Source of the DNA: Blastopirellula marina | GTDB lineage: Bacteria > Planctomycetota > Planctomycetia > Pirellulales > Pirellulaceae | Direction: 5' to 3' | Assembly (NCBI RefSeq): GCF_002967715.1 | Contig: NZ_PUIA01000081.1 | Coordinates: 62,001-126,000 of the forward strand | Length of the DNA stretch: 64,000 bases | Shown: positions 1 to 8,065 of the stretch, in pieces | Layout: each line of letters opens with the position of its first letter | Position numbering within the stretch: the stretch's first letter is position 1 | Notes under the pieces: model-generated | Database searches by the model: none | What the model was told of the DNA's origin: nothing | The model's input: the letters and a program-made list of their open reading frames with translations, nothing else | Program-made: the position numbers and the translations under genes

Positions 1-423
1 AAAGAAGATCAAAGGTGCATCAGGGGTCGCCGCGCGCGACGCGACGGTAAACATCATCGTGGTTGCCAGGCAAACACCGGCCCATAGTCCGGCCGTGACA
101 TTAAACAATCGCCGCCCCATGTCGTAGGTCAGCAGAACCGTCATCATTCCCAGGAACGCGGAAAAAAACCGGGCGCTAAACTCACTGATCCCGAATAGGG
201 AATAGGCCGTAATCATCAGCCAGTAAAGAAACACAGGCTTGTGCGTGCGTAGCTCGTCATTAAATCGAGGAACGACCCAGTCCGCGGCTTCGATCATCTC
301 GATCGCGCAGCCAGCATTGCGTGGCTCGTCGCGATCCCACAACTTGGGACCACCGAGATTGGTGAAGAATACAACTAAGCAGAGGGCAATAAGCAGCCCC
401 AGGTTTTTGTTCGCGGAGAACAT
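1..423 (-). CDS. Glycosyltransferase family 39 (ArnT/PMT-like), N-terminal part
   Basis: The first 141 codons of a gene that runs off the left edge. The ATG is at 423-421. Residues 5-20 form a hydrophobic segment (first transmembrane helix), followed by a periplasmic loop with DRDEPR, then EMIEAADWVVPRFN and HKPVFLYWL. This is the classical N-terminal signature of ArnT-like, polyprenyl-phosphate-sugar-dependent glycosyltransferases, in which the acidic DE pair is catalytic. Further hydrophobic helices follow up to the edge, ending in a SRAATPDAPLIFF stretch that fits the family. Such enzymes move a sugar from a lipid carrier to protein or lipid A at the outer face of the inner membrane; the acceptor cannot be told. 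It is transcribed divergently from the PAP2 gene, which could recycle a lipid carrier, but that link is inference. Confidence 0.85.
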   Translation of the reverse strand, partial: MFSANKNLGLLIALCLVVFFTNLGGPKLWDRDEPRNAGCAIEMIEAADWVVPRFNDELRTHKPVFLYWLMITAYSLFGISEFSARFFSAFLGMMTVLLTYDMGRRLFNVTAGLWAGVCLATTMMFTVASRAATPDAPLIFF

Positions 424-579
424 GGCAGCATTCCTTTGCTTGCACACGGGTCAAGCGGGCAGTTTACCCGAATTGAAGCCCCTCGGCCAATGGCACTTCG
501 CCAGTACCAGTCTGCCATTGGTGAAACCAACGAAAAGCGTTAATTTGGCGATAGCACGGCATTTACCATCGATCGGAAC

Positions 580-1386
580 ATGTACAAGACAGTGACCACA
601 CACCACGCCAACGCAAAAGTGGAGTCCCCCCGGCAGGCAGAAAGCTCCTACGCCGCCCCCTTGCCTGCTCCGAGCTTGATGGACGCGAAGGTCGAGCGGT
701 TTCCTGCTCGCTTCTTCATAGTTCTATCTGGCGTCCTGGCCCTCTGTGGCGTGCTTTCGTTGTTCATCGATCACGCGGTCAGCGGTCAGTTGGCAGCCCC
801 CCCTCACGAATTTCGTTACATCGAAGGGGATTTGAAAAAGCTTATCGCTCTTTCGGAAGTCTTCGGCCACGGTACCGGCGTGATCATGGTCGTCCTGGCT
901 GTGTTTGCCCTGGATCTGGCCAACCGCTGGAAAGTCGGCTTGCTACTAGGCACCGCTTTTGGTGCTGGCCTGATGGCGAATGTTGCCAAGTTCTTTGGAA
1001 TCGCTCGCTATCGCCCTCACGCGTTCGATTTTTCCTTGTCCATCTGGGACAGCTTCTATCAATGGTTTCCGTTTATGAATTGGCTGTCGCAAGACGAGCT
1101 CCGCCAATCGGCCCTGCAAAGCTTTCCATCTGGCCACTCGGCAACGGCGGCGGGGCTTTGTGTGGGACTCTGCTTTCTTTACCCCCATGCCCGTTGGTAC
1201 TTTCTGCTGGTCACTGCCCTGGCCTGTTTTCAGCGGGTTGTCTTTCAGATGCATTTCCCCAGCGATGTCTGCCTGGGTGCTGCCCTGGGGATGGCCACCG
1301 CAACATTTCTGCTGACCTATGGACGGCTGCCCGAGGCTGTCGCTTGGGCGGAATCGAAGATTAGGAAGACCAGGCCAACTGGGTAG
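580..1386 (+). CDS. PAP2 superfamily membrane phosphatase
   Basis: 268 residues with about five to six hydrophobic segments after a polar N-terminus of about 40 residues. The three PAP2 phosphatase signatures are visible: a K-to-RP motif near 137-146 (KFFGIARYRP), SFPSGHSA at 181-188 with the acid-base histidine, and an R-x5-H-x3-D pattern in QRVVFQMHFPSD near 218-229 with the nucleophilic histidine. Family members hydrolyse lipid phosphates such as undecaprenyl diphosphate or phosphatidic acid at the membrane. The start is not well fixed: no strong Shine-Dalgarno sequence precedes the ATG at 580, and the first conserved part begins around residue 35. Divergent from the glycosyltransferase gene at the left edge. 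The exact substrate is unknown. Confidence 0.85.
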   Translation: MYKTVTTHHANAKVESPRQAESSYAAPLPAPSLMDAKVERFPARFFIVLSGVLALCGVLSLFIDHAVSGQLAAPPHEFRYIEGDLKKLIALSEVFGHGTGVIMVVLAVFALDLANRWKVGLLLGTAFGAGLMANVAKFFGIARYRPHAFDFSLSIWDSFYQWFPFMNWLSQDELRQSALQSFPSGHSATAAGLCVGLCFLYPHARWYFLLVTALACFQRVVFQMHFPSDVCLGAALGMATATFLLTYGRLPEAVAWAESKIRKTRPTG

Positions 1387-1484
1387 AAGTCGGGCAATCA
1401 ATTTCTTCGCCAGTGATTCGCCAAACCTGTGGGAATTTGTCACACTCGACGCTAGATCTTGTTCCGATCCCCAAGGAGTACCTC

Positions 1485-2048
1485 ATGACTTCCCTGCTTT
1501 GCGTGATGGCGATTCTGACGGCTCCTCCTTCCCAGAAACCTGTTGTCAGCACAGAACTCAACCCTGCCCAGGTCGAACACCAGGAACCGCTTGAGCCGCA
1601 TGAGATCCGCAAGGCTATTCGGACAGCCCTGCGCGATGAAGCAACAAGTGATTCGATTCACAAGCGACGAAAGGCGATCGTTCGCATCTGCGCCCTCTAT
1701 GCCGAGATGATGCTCAACGAGGACTTCGCCGAGTACGAGAAGGAAAAACTACAGGCCAAATTGGGGTCGCGACTTCGGAGTGTTCGAGACGACCTCAAGA
1801 AGTTAGCTGAGGAACAGCCTGCCGAAAGTTTGTCGGAAGCGAAGTCAGCCAACGGCGGGGGTGCCATCGACGAGCGTGGTGCCGATGAACTGATTGAATT
1901 GATTACCACCACAATCGATCCGGAAACCTGGGAAGTTCACGGCGGTAAGGGAAGTATCTTCTACTTCAGTAACTTCCGTGTTCTGGTGGTACGGCAAACG
2001 CAGGACGTGCACGCGAAGTTGGGCGGAATCCTTGGTGCCAGGCCATAA
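1485..2048 (+). CDS. Small exported protein with one secretin-repeat-like C-terminal domain
   Basis: The start at 1485 is chosen because AAGGAG lies six bases upstream; this gives 187 residues. A short hydrophobic N-terminus (about residues 1-13) may be an export signal. Residues 30-125 are charged and probably helical. The last 50 residues (DELIELITTTIDPETW through RQTQDVHAKLGGIL) have the pattern of a domain found in many planctomycete secretin-like and exported proteins, where a helix, a conserved I-x-P-x-x-W and a strand ending in V-x-Q-T-Q-x-V-H are typical. No enzymatic motif is seen and no precise function can be given. The gene ends three bases before a strong hairpin shared with the convergent FKBP gene. 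Confidence 0.7.
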   Translation: MTSLLCVMAILTAPPSQKPVVSTELNPAQVEHQEPLEPHEIRKAIRTALRDEATSDSIHKRRKAIVRICALYAEMMLNEDFAEYEKEKLQAKLGSRLRSVRDDLKKLAEEQPAESLSEAKSANGGGAIDERGADELIELITTTIDPETWEVHGGKGSIFYFSNFRVLVVRQTQDVHAKLGGILGARP

Positions 2049-2050
2049 AA

Positions 2051-2075
2051 AAGCCTGCCACGTTGCGGCAGGCTT
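2051..2075. terminator. Bidirectional hairpin terminator
   Basis: A perfect 9-bp stem (AAGCCTGCC at 2051-2059, GGCAGGCTT at 2067-2075) with a 7-base loop. It is A-rich on the left and lies between two converging genes (stop codons at 2048 and 2107), so it can serve both. Confidence 0.8.
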
Positions 2076-2106
2076 CTTGGTTCAAAATATATGACAATCG
2101 CGATGA

Positions 2107-2778
2107 CTACTTAGCGATGTCAAGCAGTTCGATATCGAACAGCAGAACGGCATTGGGTGGAATGCCTGGGCGGCCTTGAGGGCCATAAGCCAGGTCGGCA
2201 GGAATGTACAGCTTCCACTTGCCACCGACCTTCATCAGTTGCAGAGCTTCTGTCCAACCTTCGATGACACCATTGACGGGGAACTGAGCTGGTTCGCCAC
2301 GCTTGTAAGAGCTATCGAACTCGGTGCCGTCGATCAGGGTGCCTTTATAGTGGCAGACAACCGTGTCGGTCAGCTTTGGCGTAGCCCCGGTACCTTCTTT
2401 GACGACTTCGTACTGCAAACCGCTCTTGGTGGTTTTGACACCTTCCTTCTTGGCGTTATCGGCCAGGTATTCCGTACCAGCCTTGGCGGCCATTTCGGCC
2501 TTTTTCTGCATCTGGGTTTGGACCAAAGCCTGGAAAGCCTGGAGAGCGGCACCGACCTGTTCTTCAGTCAGCTTCGACTCGGCACCGGTCAGGCCGTCAC
2601 GAAAACCTGCCACCAGGGCATCGACGTCAAAGGGTACATCGGGATTAGCAATTTCGTTCGCGATATTACGGCCAATGGCGTAGGAAGCTTTTTGTTCGGT
2701 CGACTCCAATTTAATCTCCTGGGCAAAAGCCGCGTGAGCGACCAGCACCATCGCGATGGCGCAAAGTGAACGGATCAT
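2107..2778 (-). CDS. FKBP-type peptidyl-prolyl isomerase, exported (FklB/Mip-like)
   Basis: 223 residues from the ATG at 2778, preceded by AAAGGA; an in-frame ATG six codons earlier is less likely because it would put polar residues before the signal peptide. Residues 1-20 are a signal peptide ending AFA-Q. Residues 25-110 match the helical dimerisation domain of Mip/FklB proteins (KASYAIGRNIANEI, a typical FKBP_N start), and about 115-220 form the FKBP domain with GTGATPKLTDTVVCHYKGTLIDG, FDSSYKRGEP, GWTEALQLMKVGGKWKLYIP and AYG. It should catalyse proline cis-trans isomerisation for folding of exported proteins. Single gene, ending at a shared terminator. Confidence 0.93.
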   Translation of the reverse strand: MIRSLCAIAMVLVAHAAFAQEIKLESTEQKASYAIGRNIANEIANPDVPFDVDALVAGFRDGLTGAESKLTEEQVGAALQAFQALVQTQMQKKAEMAAKAGTEYLADNAKKEGVKTTKSGLQYEVVKEGTGATPKLTDTVVCHYKGTLIDGTEFDSSYKRGEPAQFPVNGVIEGWTEALQLMKVGGKWKLYIPADLAYGPQGRPGIPPNAVLLFDIELLDIAK

Positions 2779-2901
2779 GAATTTCCTTTCGGGCATTTAG
2801 GTGGGGTCCCGGGACGGGTCAGTACCAAGACCAATTCCAGGTACTGCCGCTAATTATCGGGGTTTTTGGTGGTTCGGAAAAGAGAGGGGCGGGCAAAAAC
2901 G

Positions 2902-4311
2902 TCAGTTGTTGGCTCGCAACCATTGCGATGCAAAACGTTCAGCAGCCGATCGATTCGGGAAAATCTCCATACCTATCTGAGCACTTTGTTGCTGGGTAGC
3001 ATCAAGTTTGCGAACTTGTTCCTGCTGCCACTTGGCCGCCAACTCTTGGCTGTGGAAGACATTGGCTCGTCCAAAGGAACGATTGTTGACCATGACCTGA
3101 ACGGACGCCACCACATGGGGGAATTCCTTCAGCGGATGGTCGTAAGGCTGAGATTTCAGGTGATCAACGACGGCGCGTTCAATCTCGGCAAAGTTGTCTC
3201 CGAAATACTCTTTGAAGACTTCCTGGTTGCTGGAAACCTTACCATTGGTGCCGCGGTCGATCGCCCCTTCCAGTGGCCTCAGTTCGCTGACCTTTTTCAT
3301 GAATTTGTCGAATTCGATCTTCTTACGAGACGCCAGGTAATGGGTCAGTGCCCAGGCCGATGCGTATCCGGTCGAGGTCAGGCTACCGGCCCCGACGGTA
3401 TCGTCCACCATCGTACCGTCGGCCTGGTTGGCATCCCGGGCTTTCAGATACGACTCCAACTCGAACATTCGCATATCGTTGATATCCCCTGCCCCTTTCC
3501 AACGCATGCGTTTCCCGAATTCAGTCGGTGCGTAGTACTCGGCAATTCCCTCCGAAATCCACATCGGCCAGCGGGATAATCGCTGCTGAACGCCAATGTT
3601 GTGCAGGATTTGATGGGCTCCTTCGTGCGATATCGTGGAGATGGCCTGACGAATGTAGAGATCCCATTTGAAGGGCGTTTGAGTCGGTTTCTCGTACATG
3701 ACGACGTGGTTTTCGATCGTATCGTAGTACGCAACAACCCCGTCCGGCAATTGGGCAAAGTCTTTGTATTCGCGTTCGGTGGCGAACATGATCACCACCA
3801 GCGGCACCTCAGGCTCATGAACGTCGATCTTCTGCCGTTTGGCATGGGCCATCACGCCCGGAAGCATCGACTCCATGATTCGCATGGTGCCTTGGGCGAA
3901 CTCGTTGGAGGTGTTGTAGACAAAGATGAAGTGTCGAGACGTAAACGTGCGAAACCCAGGATGCTCATCCTGCAGTCGCTTTTCAAGCTCCTTACGGTCC
4001 ATTCCCTCGAACGGCTTATCGGTCTTCTTGACCTCGCTGATCGAACGTGTCACCAGGCGACCATCCGGCTGAAGAATCACCAGGCTCGACCCGATCGCAA
4101 TCTGGATCTTTCCGACTTCCTCTTCCCCATCCTCCGTTCGGAACTCGACGTTACCGGTCACGTTATACAGGACCAGCCCAGGCTTGATGTCGAGGCCGAA
4201 TGCCCGGGGATCAGGTACCGTTACTCGCTTCTGAGCGGTTGCGTTCGAACTTGCCAACGCCCAAGCGGCAAACACAAGACCTAAGCAAACAAGGGAGCGA
4301 CGATACGACAT
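2902..4311 (-). CDS. DUF1570 exported protein, metallopeptidase-like
   Basis: 469 residues. Residues 1-26 are a signal peptide ending ATA-Q. A small N-terminal beta domain (about 30-120) precedes a region with RHFIFVYNTSNEFAQ, typical of DUF1570 proteins of planctomycetes. Near residue 230 the sequence ISHEGAHQILHNIG carries an HExxH-like arrangement (H-E-G-A-H) followed by WISEGIAEYYAP, the E-G-x-A-E-Y pattern of gluzincin-type peptidase-MA folds. A zinc-dependent hydrolase is therefore plausible but not shown. The gene is followed by a 123-base gap to the FKBP gene and is divergent, across 311 bases, from the large repeat protein at 4623. Confidence 0.8.
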   Translation of the reverse strand: MSYRRSLVCLGLVFAAWALASSNATAQKRVTVPDPRAFGLDIKPGLVLYNVTGNVEFRTEDGEEEVGKIQIAIGSSLVILQPDGRLVTRSISEVKKTDKPFEGMDRKELEKRLQDEHPGFRTFTSRHFIFVYNTSNEFAQGTMRIMESMLPGVMAHAKRQKIDVHEPEVPLVVIMFATEREYKDFAQLPDGVVAYYDTIENHVVMYEKPTQTPFKWDLYIRQAISTISHEGAHQILHNIGVQQRLSRWPMWISEGIAEYYAPTEFGKRMRWKGAGDINDMRMFELESYLKARDANQADGTMVDDTVGAGSLTSTGYASAWALTHYLASRKKIEFDKFMKKVSELRPLEGAIDRGTNGKVSSNQEVFKEYFGDNFAEIERAVVDHLKSQPYDHPLKEFPHVVASVQVMVNNRSFGRANVFHSQELAAKWQQEQVRKLDATQQQSAQIGMEIFPNRSAAERFASQWLRANN

Positions 4312-4622
4312 TCGTGCTTCTCTTAACAGCGAAACAGCATTCGGGATGAGTTGGGAGCGGTAGGAGTGGCGTGCCCAGAGCCCTGGAATTGCCTCCCTGC
4401 AAGTTCATTGTCGTGACCAAACGCTTTCCGGCAAGCAAATTTCATAGCGATTGCCCGCTGCCCCGCTGGAATATCAAAAAGTTTCTCGATTTCTGACACT
4501 TAGGGCGATTAGTGGGGTTTAGATTAGATTGAGAGCATTACCCAAGTTGCCTCCGTGGCACCATAGCTTGGCAGGCCATTACCAGGCAAATTATCCGCTA
4601 ACTCTTTAAACTGCAAACCCTT
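4312..4622. other. Divergent intergenic region
   Basis: 311 bases between two divergent gene starts. It probably holds both promoters. I found no convincing operator, hairpin or small gene in it. Confidence 0.5.
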
Positions 4623-7600
4623 ATGCACACGATGCTTCACTGGCTCAATAATCCATACCGGGCATTGGCTTTTGCCTTTTCGTTTGCTGTTGTGGCCGCC
4701 AACTACCATTTTGCCGCCCTAAATGCGGCAGACCCCACCTTCGTAGGGGCATTGGCTATTGCCTTGGAAGATCAGGCAGCCAACGAGCTACAGTTAAGTG
4801 ACGAAGTGCGGGTAAAACTGAAGACCCTGGCTTATGAACGCGAAAAGCAAGCGCTGGATATGGCCTTGGAATTGAAAGGGGCTTCCCCTGAAGAAAAGCA
4901 GGCCAAGTTGGATGCCTACGTCGCCGAGTCCGAAAAGCAGGCGATGGCGCTGCTAACTCCCGAACAGCAACAGAAGCTGGAAAAGCTAAAGGTTAAAAAG
5001 GCTGGGCTCCCGTCGATTCTAGAACCTTCGATCGCTGGTCAGTTGAACTTGGCCGATTGGCAGAAAGAGGAACTCTCGCGCCGTCTTGCGGCCGTGCAGA
5101 AGCCTGACGCAGGCCCTCGCGAACAGGCCGAATTCGAACGATTTGCTAACCGACTGTTAAGCCCATCGCAACGCGCGAAATGGGAAGAGCTGGCTGGAAT
5201 CTCAAACAATCCTGAAACGATTCCCGCAGATCAAGTGGTTCCTCCAAATCGCGAAGAGGCAGCCCCTCCTGCGTCGCCTATTGCTACGAATGCCCCTGGT
5301 CCCGCGCCGTCGGCGATGTCCCCTTCGGACGTCGCGACTGCACCTGGTGACCACACGATGAAGTTCAGCTTTCGCTATCAACCATGGGGAGACGTGCTGG
5401 ACTGGTTCGCCGAACAATCGGACCTGTCGTTGGTCATGGACTCCCCTCCCCCAGGTACTTTTAACTATACCGACGGCAAACCTTATACTCCGTCAGAAGC
5501 AATCGACCTGCTCAACAGCATCTTGCTGACCAAAGGCTATACACTCGTTCGACGAGAAAAGATGCTGATTGTCGTAAATCTGGAAGACGGGATTCCACCG
5601 AACCTGGTGGCGACAGTCTCGATGGAGGACCTCGACAATCGTGGCGAATACGAATTGGTCAGCTGTCTTTTCAATCTGAAGAAGATGACCGCGGACGAAG
5701 CGGAAGCCGAGATCACTAAGCTGATTGGCCCTCAAGGATCGGTGGTTGCTCTGACACAGTCCCAGCAAGTATTTGTTACCGAGACAGCAGGTCGCCTGCG
5801 CACCATCCGCGATATGATCCAAGCGGTCGAAAACCCGTTTGGTAGCGATGTTACTGTCGTCGAAACCAAGAACTTGATGGCCGAAGAAATCTTGGCCGTG
5901 GTACGCCAACTGCTGGGCATGGAAGCAGGCTCGAACACCGCTACAGACGGTTCCATTCGTTTGGCTACCGATACCCTCGGAACCAAGATCTTCATCACGG
6001 GGAAAAAAGATGCTGTTGAGAAAGTCCAGAAGCTGATCACCCAGGTCGATGTGCCTGGCGGCGGCCTGGGCAGTTCTCCGGCCGATCAGCTTCAACTGGA
6101 AGTTTACCCGCTAGGAACGCTCGATCCAGCCACGACGCTGCAGGTCATGCAGACCCTTCTGGCCGGCAACCCGGACGTTCGCCTGGCGATCGATGAAAAT
6201 ACCGGCAATCTGATCGCATTGGCCCGCGGCGATGAACACTCTACCGTCAAGGCAACGCTTTCTCAGATGCAGCGCGACTCGAAGCAGGTCGAAGTGATCC
6301 AACTGATGGTCGTCGACCCGCAAATGGCCGTGCTATCGATCAACAAGCTTTTTGGGGCCGCAGGAGACAAACCGAATCCCAATGCACCCATCATCGATGC
6401 CGATCCGCTGAGCTCGCAGCTTCTCGTGCGTGGAACTGGAGATCAGATCAGTCAGATTAAGGATCTGCTGATGAAGATGGGGGAAGATCCAGAAGCAGCC
6501 TTGGCCATGAAAGCGGAACGAGGCAACATTCGTTCGATTCCCCTTTCTGGTACCGCGGCCGAACGTGTCTTAAGTGAACTCGAAATGCTGTGGCCAACAG
6601 TCAGCACGAGCCGTATTCGCGTGGTACGTCCTTCGTCGACTCCAGCCGTGCGGGGCTATAACCCCAATGCACCGGCCGCAGAATCGCCGGCCACCACAGG
6701 CAATTCGTCGAATGACGAAGCCCACAGCGTTCAGCCTTCATTCGACTCGGAAGCTAGTCACTCGCGAAATGGGAAGTTCCACTTCGTCACTTTCGACGAA
6801 GACGACGCTCCCGAAGCGCAAGCCAAACAGGCACCAATCATCACCACGGCTCAGGCCCCTAACCCATCCAGCCAGCAGTCTGGCCCACCAGCTATCAAGC
6901 CTGCTCCTGAATCCGACGGAACCCAGAAGCCAGGCGAGATCGTGGTCATGATGGGGCCCAGCGGTTTGATCATTGCCTCGGACGACCAGGACTCGTTAGA
7001 CAAGCTCGAGGCGCTGATTGAAACCTTGAGCTCACGTTACTCGTCCTCGGCTGAGTACTCTGTCTATTACCTTCGCTACGTGAAAGCCGATGTTGCCGCG
7101 CAGATGCTGCAAAGCATTCTGACGGGCGTTACGCCAAGCGACGACGGCGGCGGATCGCTGATGGGTGATATCGCCTCGGAAATGCTCGGCGGTGGCGGCG
7201 GCCTGATGGGATCGCTGATGGGGCTTGGCTCCAGCAGTGCGAGCACCTCCCTCTCGGGCGGTTCCTTGAGTATCATCCCCGACATGCGACTTAACGCGTT
7301 GGTCGTTCAGGCAAGCGTGCAAGACTTGGACAAGATCGATCAGCTTCTCAAGATCATGGACCAGCCACACAGCCCAGAGCAGGTCGAAACCAAGCGAACG
7401 CCTCGGATGATCCCTGTCCTGTTTACCAGTGCTCAGGATATCGCGACCATTGTGCAGACCGTGTACGCCGACCGAATCGCCAGCACCGGAAATGGGCAAC
7501 AACAGCGTCAGCCTTCTCCAGAAGACTTCATCCGCGCTCTGCGAGGCGGCCGGGGAGGTCGCGAAGGGGGTGGCGGTGGTGCCGCAAGTGAACCAGAAAA

Positions 7601-8063
7601 GATGACCATCGGCGTCGATGCCCGAAGCAATTCGCTGGTGGTTTCTGCTCCGGATCCGCTGTTTGAAGAAGTAAAATCCTTGGTCGAAGAACTAGATCAA
7701 GCAGGTGACGACACCAATCAAACCATGCAGGTGGTCAAGGTCCGCAGTTCAAATCCCGAGACGATCCAGAAGGCGTTGTCATCATTGACCGGTCAATCGG
7801 TCACAGTCAATTCGACCGCGGCGAACAGTTCGAGCAGTGGCTCGAACAATGCCAGCAATAATGCCCCGGCGGCAGCAGCACCGAACCCTGACGAAATGCG
7901 TCAACGAATGGAAATGTTCCAACGCATTCGCGATCAGATGCAGCGTTCAGGAGGCGACAGTGGCCGTGGAAGCCGCGGAGGATCAGGGGGAGGCCCCCCA
8001 TCCGGTGGCAGCGGGCGAGGTGGCTTTAGTGGTGGCGGAGGAAGTGGCCGCGGTGGTCGCTAA
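4623..8063 (+). CDS. Large exported protein of secretin-N-like repeats, no pore domain
   Basis: 1146 residues. The ATG at 4623 is followed in frame by a second ATG three codons later; neither has a strong Shine-Dalgarno. Residues 1-37 look like a signal peptide. Residues 50-185 are helical with two L-T/S-P-x-Q-x-x-K motifs as in Spy/LTXXQ-like proteins. About 246-326 resembles a secretin N0/STN domain. Repeats of the secretin N1 type (strand, helix, strand, NxLxV/I-like strand, helix) follow near 341-406, 409-477, 490-551, 555-621, 812-915 and 928-1027, with acidic, proline- and serine-rich linkers, including a long one at about 675-780. The last 40 residues are Gly/Arg/Ser-rich. The conserved secretin pore domain is absent, so this is not a channel by itself; a periplasmic scaffold or secretin partner is possible. 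Transcribed convergently with the kinase gene, with two bases between them. Confidence 0.75.
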   Translation: MHTMLHWLNNPYRALAFAFSFAVVAANYHFAALNAADPTFVGALAIALEDQAANELQLSDEVRVKLKTLAYEREKQALDMALELKGASPEEKQAKLDAYVAESEKQAMALLTPEQQQKLEKLKVKKAGLPSILEPSIAGQLNLADWQKEELSRRLAAVQKPDAGPREQAEFERFANRLLSPSQRAKWEELAGISNNPETIPADQVVPPNREEAAPPASPIATNAPGPAPSAMSPSDVATAPGDHTMKFSFRYQPWGDVLDWFAEQSDLSLVMDSPPPGTFNYTDGKPYTPSEAIDLLNSILLTKGYTLVRREKMLIVVNLEDGIPPNLVATVSMEDLDNRGEYELVSCLFNLKKMTADEAEAEITKLIGPQGSVVALTQSQQVFVTETAGRLRTIRDMIQAVENPFGSDVTVVETKNLMAEEILAVVRQLLGMEAGSNTATDGSIRLATDTLGTKIFITGKKDAVEKVQKLITQVDVPGGGLGSSPADQLQLEVYPLGTLDPATTLQVMQTLLAGNPDVRLAIDENTGNLIALARGDEHSTVKATLSQMQRDSKQVEVIQLMVVDPQMAVLSINKLFGAAGDKPNPNAPIIDADPLSSQLLVRGTGDQISQIKDLLMKMGEDPEAALAMKAERGNIRSIPLSGTAAERVLSELEMLWPTVSTSRIRVVRPSSTPAVRGYNPNAPAAESPATTGNSSNDEAHSVQPSFDSEASHSRNGKFHFVTFDEDDAPEAQAKQAPIITTAQAPNPSSQQSGPPAIKPAPESDGTQKPGEIVVMMGPSGLIIASDDQDSLDKLEALIETLSSRYSSSAEYSVYYLRYVKADVAAQMLQSILTGVTPSDDGGGSLMGDIASEMLGGGGGLMGSLMGLGSSSASTSLSGGSLSIIPDMRLNALVVQASVQDLDKIDQLLKIMDQPHSPEQVETKRTPRMIPVLFTSAQDIATIVQTVYADRIASTGNGQQQRQPSPEDFIRALRGGRGGREGGGGGAASEPEKMTIGVDARSNSLVVSAPDPLFEEVKSLVEELDQAGDDTNQTMQVVKVRSSNPETIQKALSSLTGQSVTVNSTAANSSSSGSNNASNNAPAAAAPNPDEMRQRMEMFQRIRDQMQRSGGDSGRGSRGGSGGGPPSGGSGRGGFSGGGGSGRGGR

Positions 8064-8065
8064 AC

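Noticed and set aside
239-595. Plus-strand frame of about 118 codons at the left edge
   Set aside because: Antisense to the glycosyltransferase start, which carries the DRDEPR signature.
3601-4284. Plus-strand frame of about 227 codons
   Set aside because: Opposite the DUF1570 gene with its HEGAH motif; no domain in the antisense peptide.
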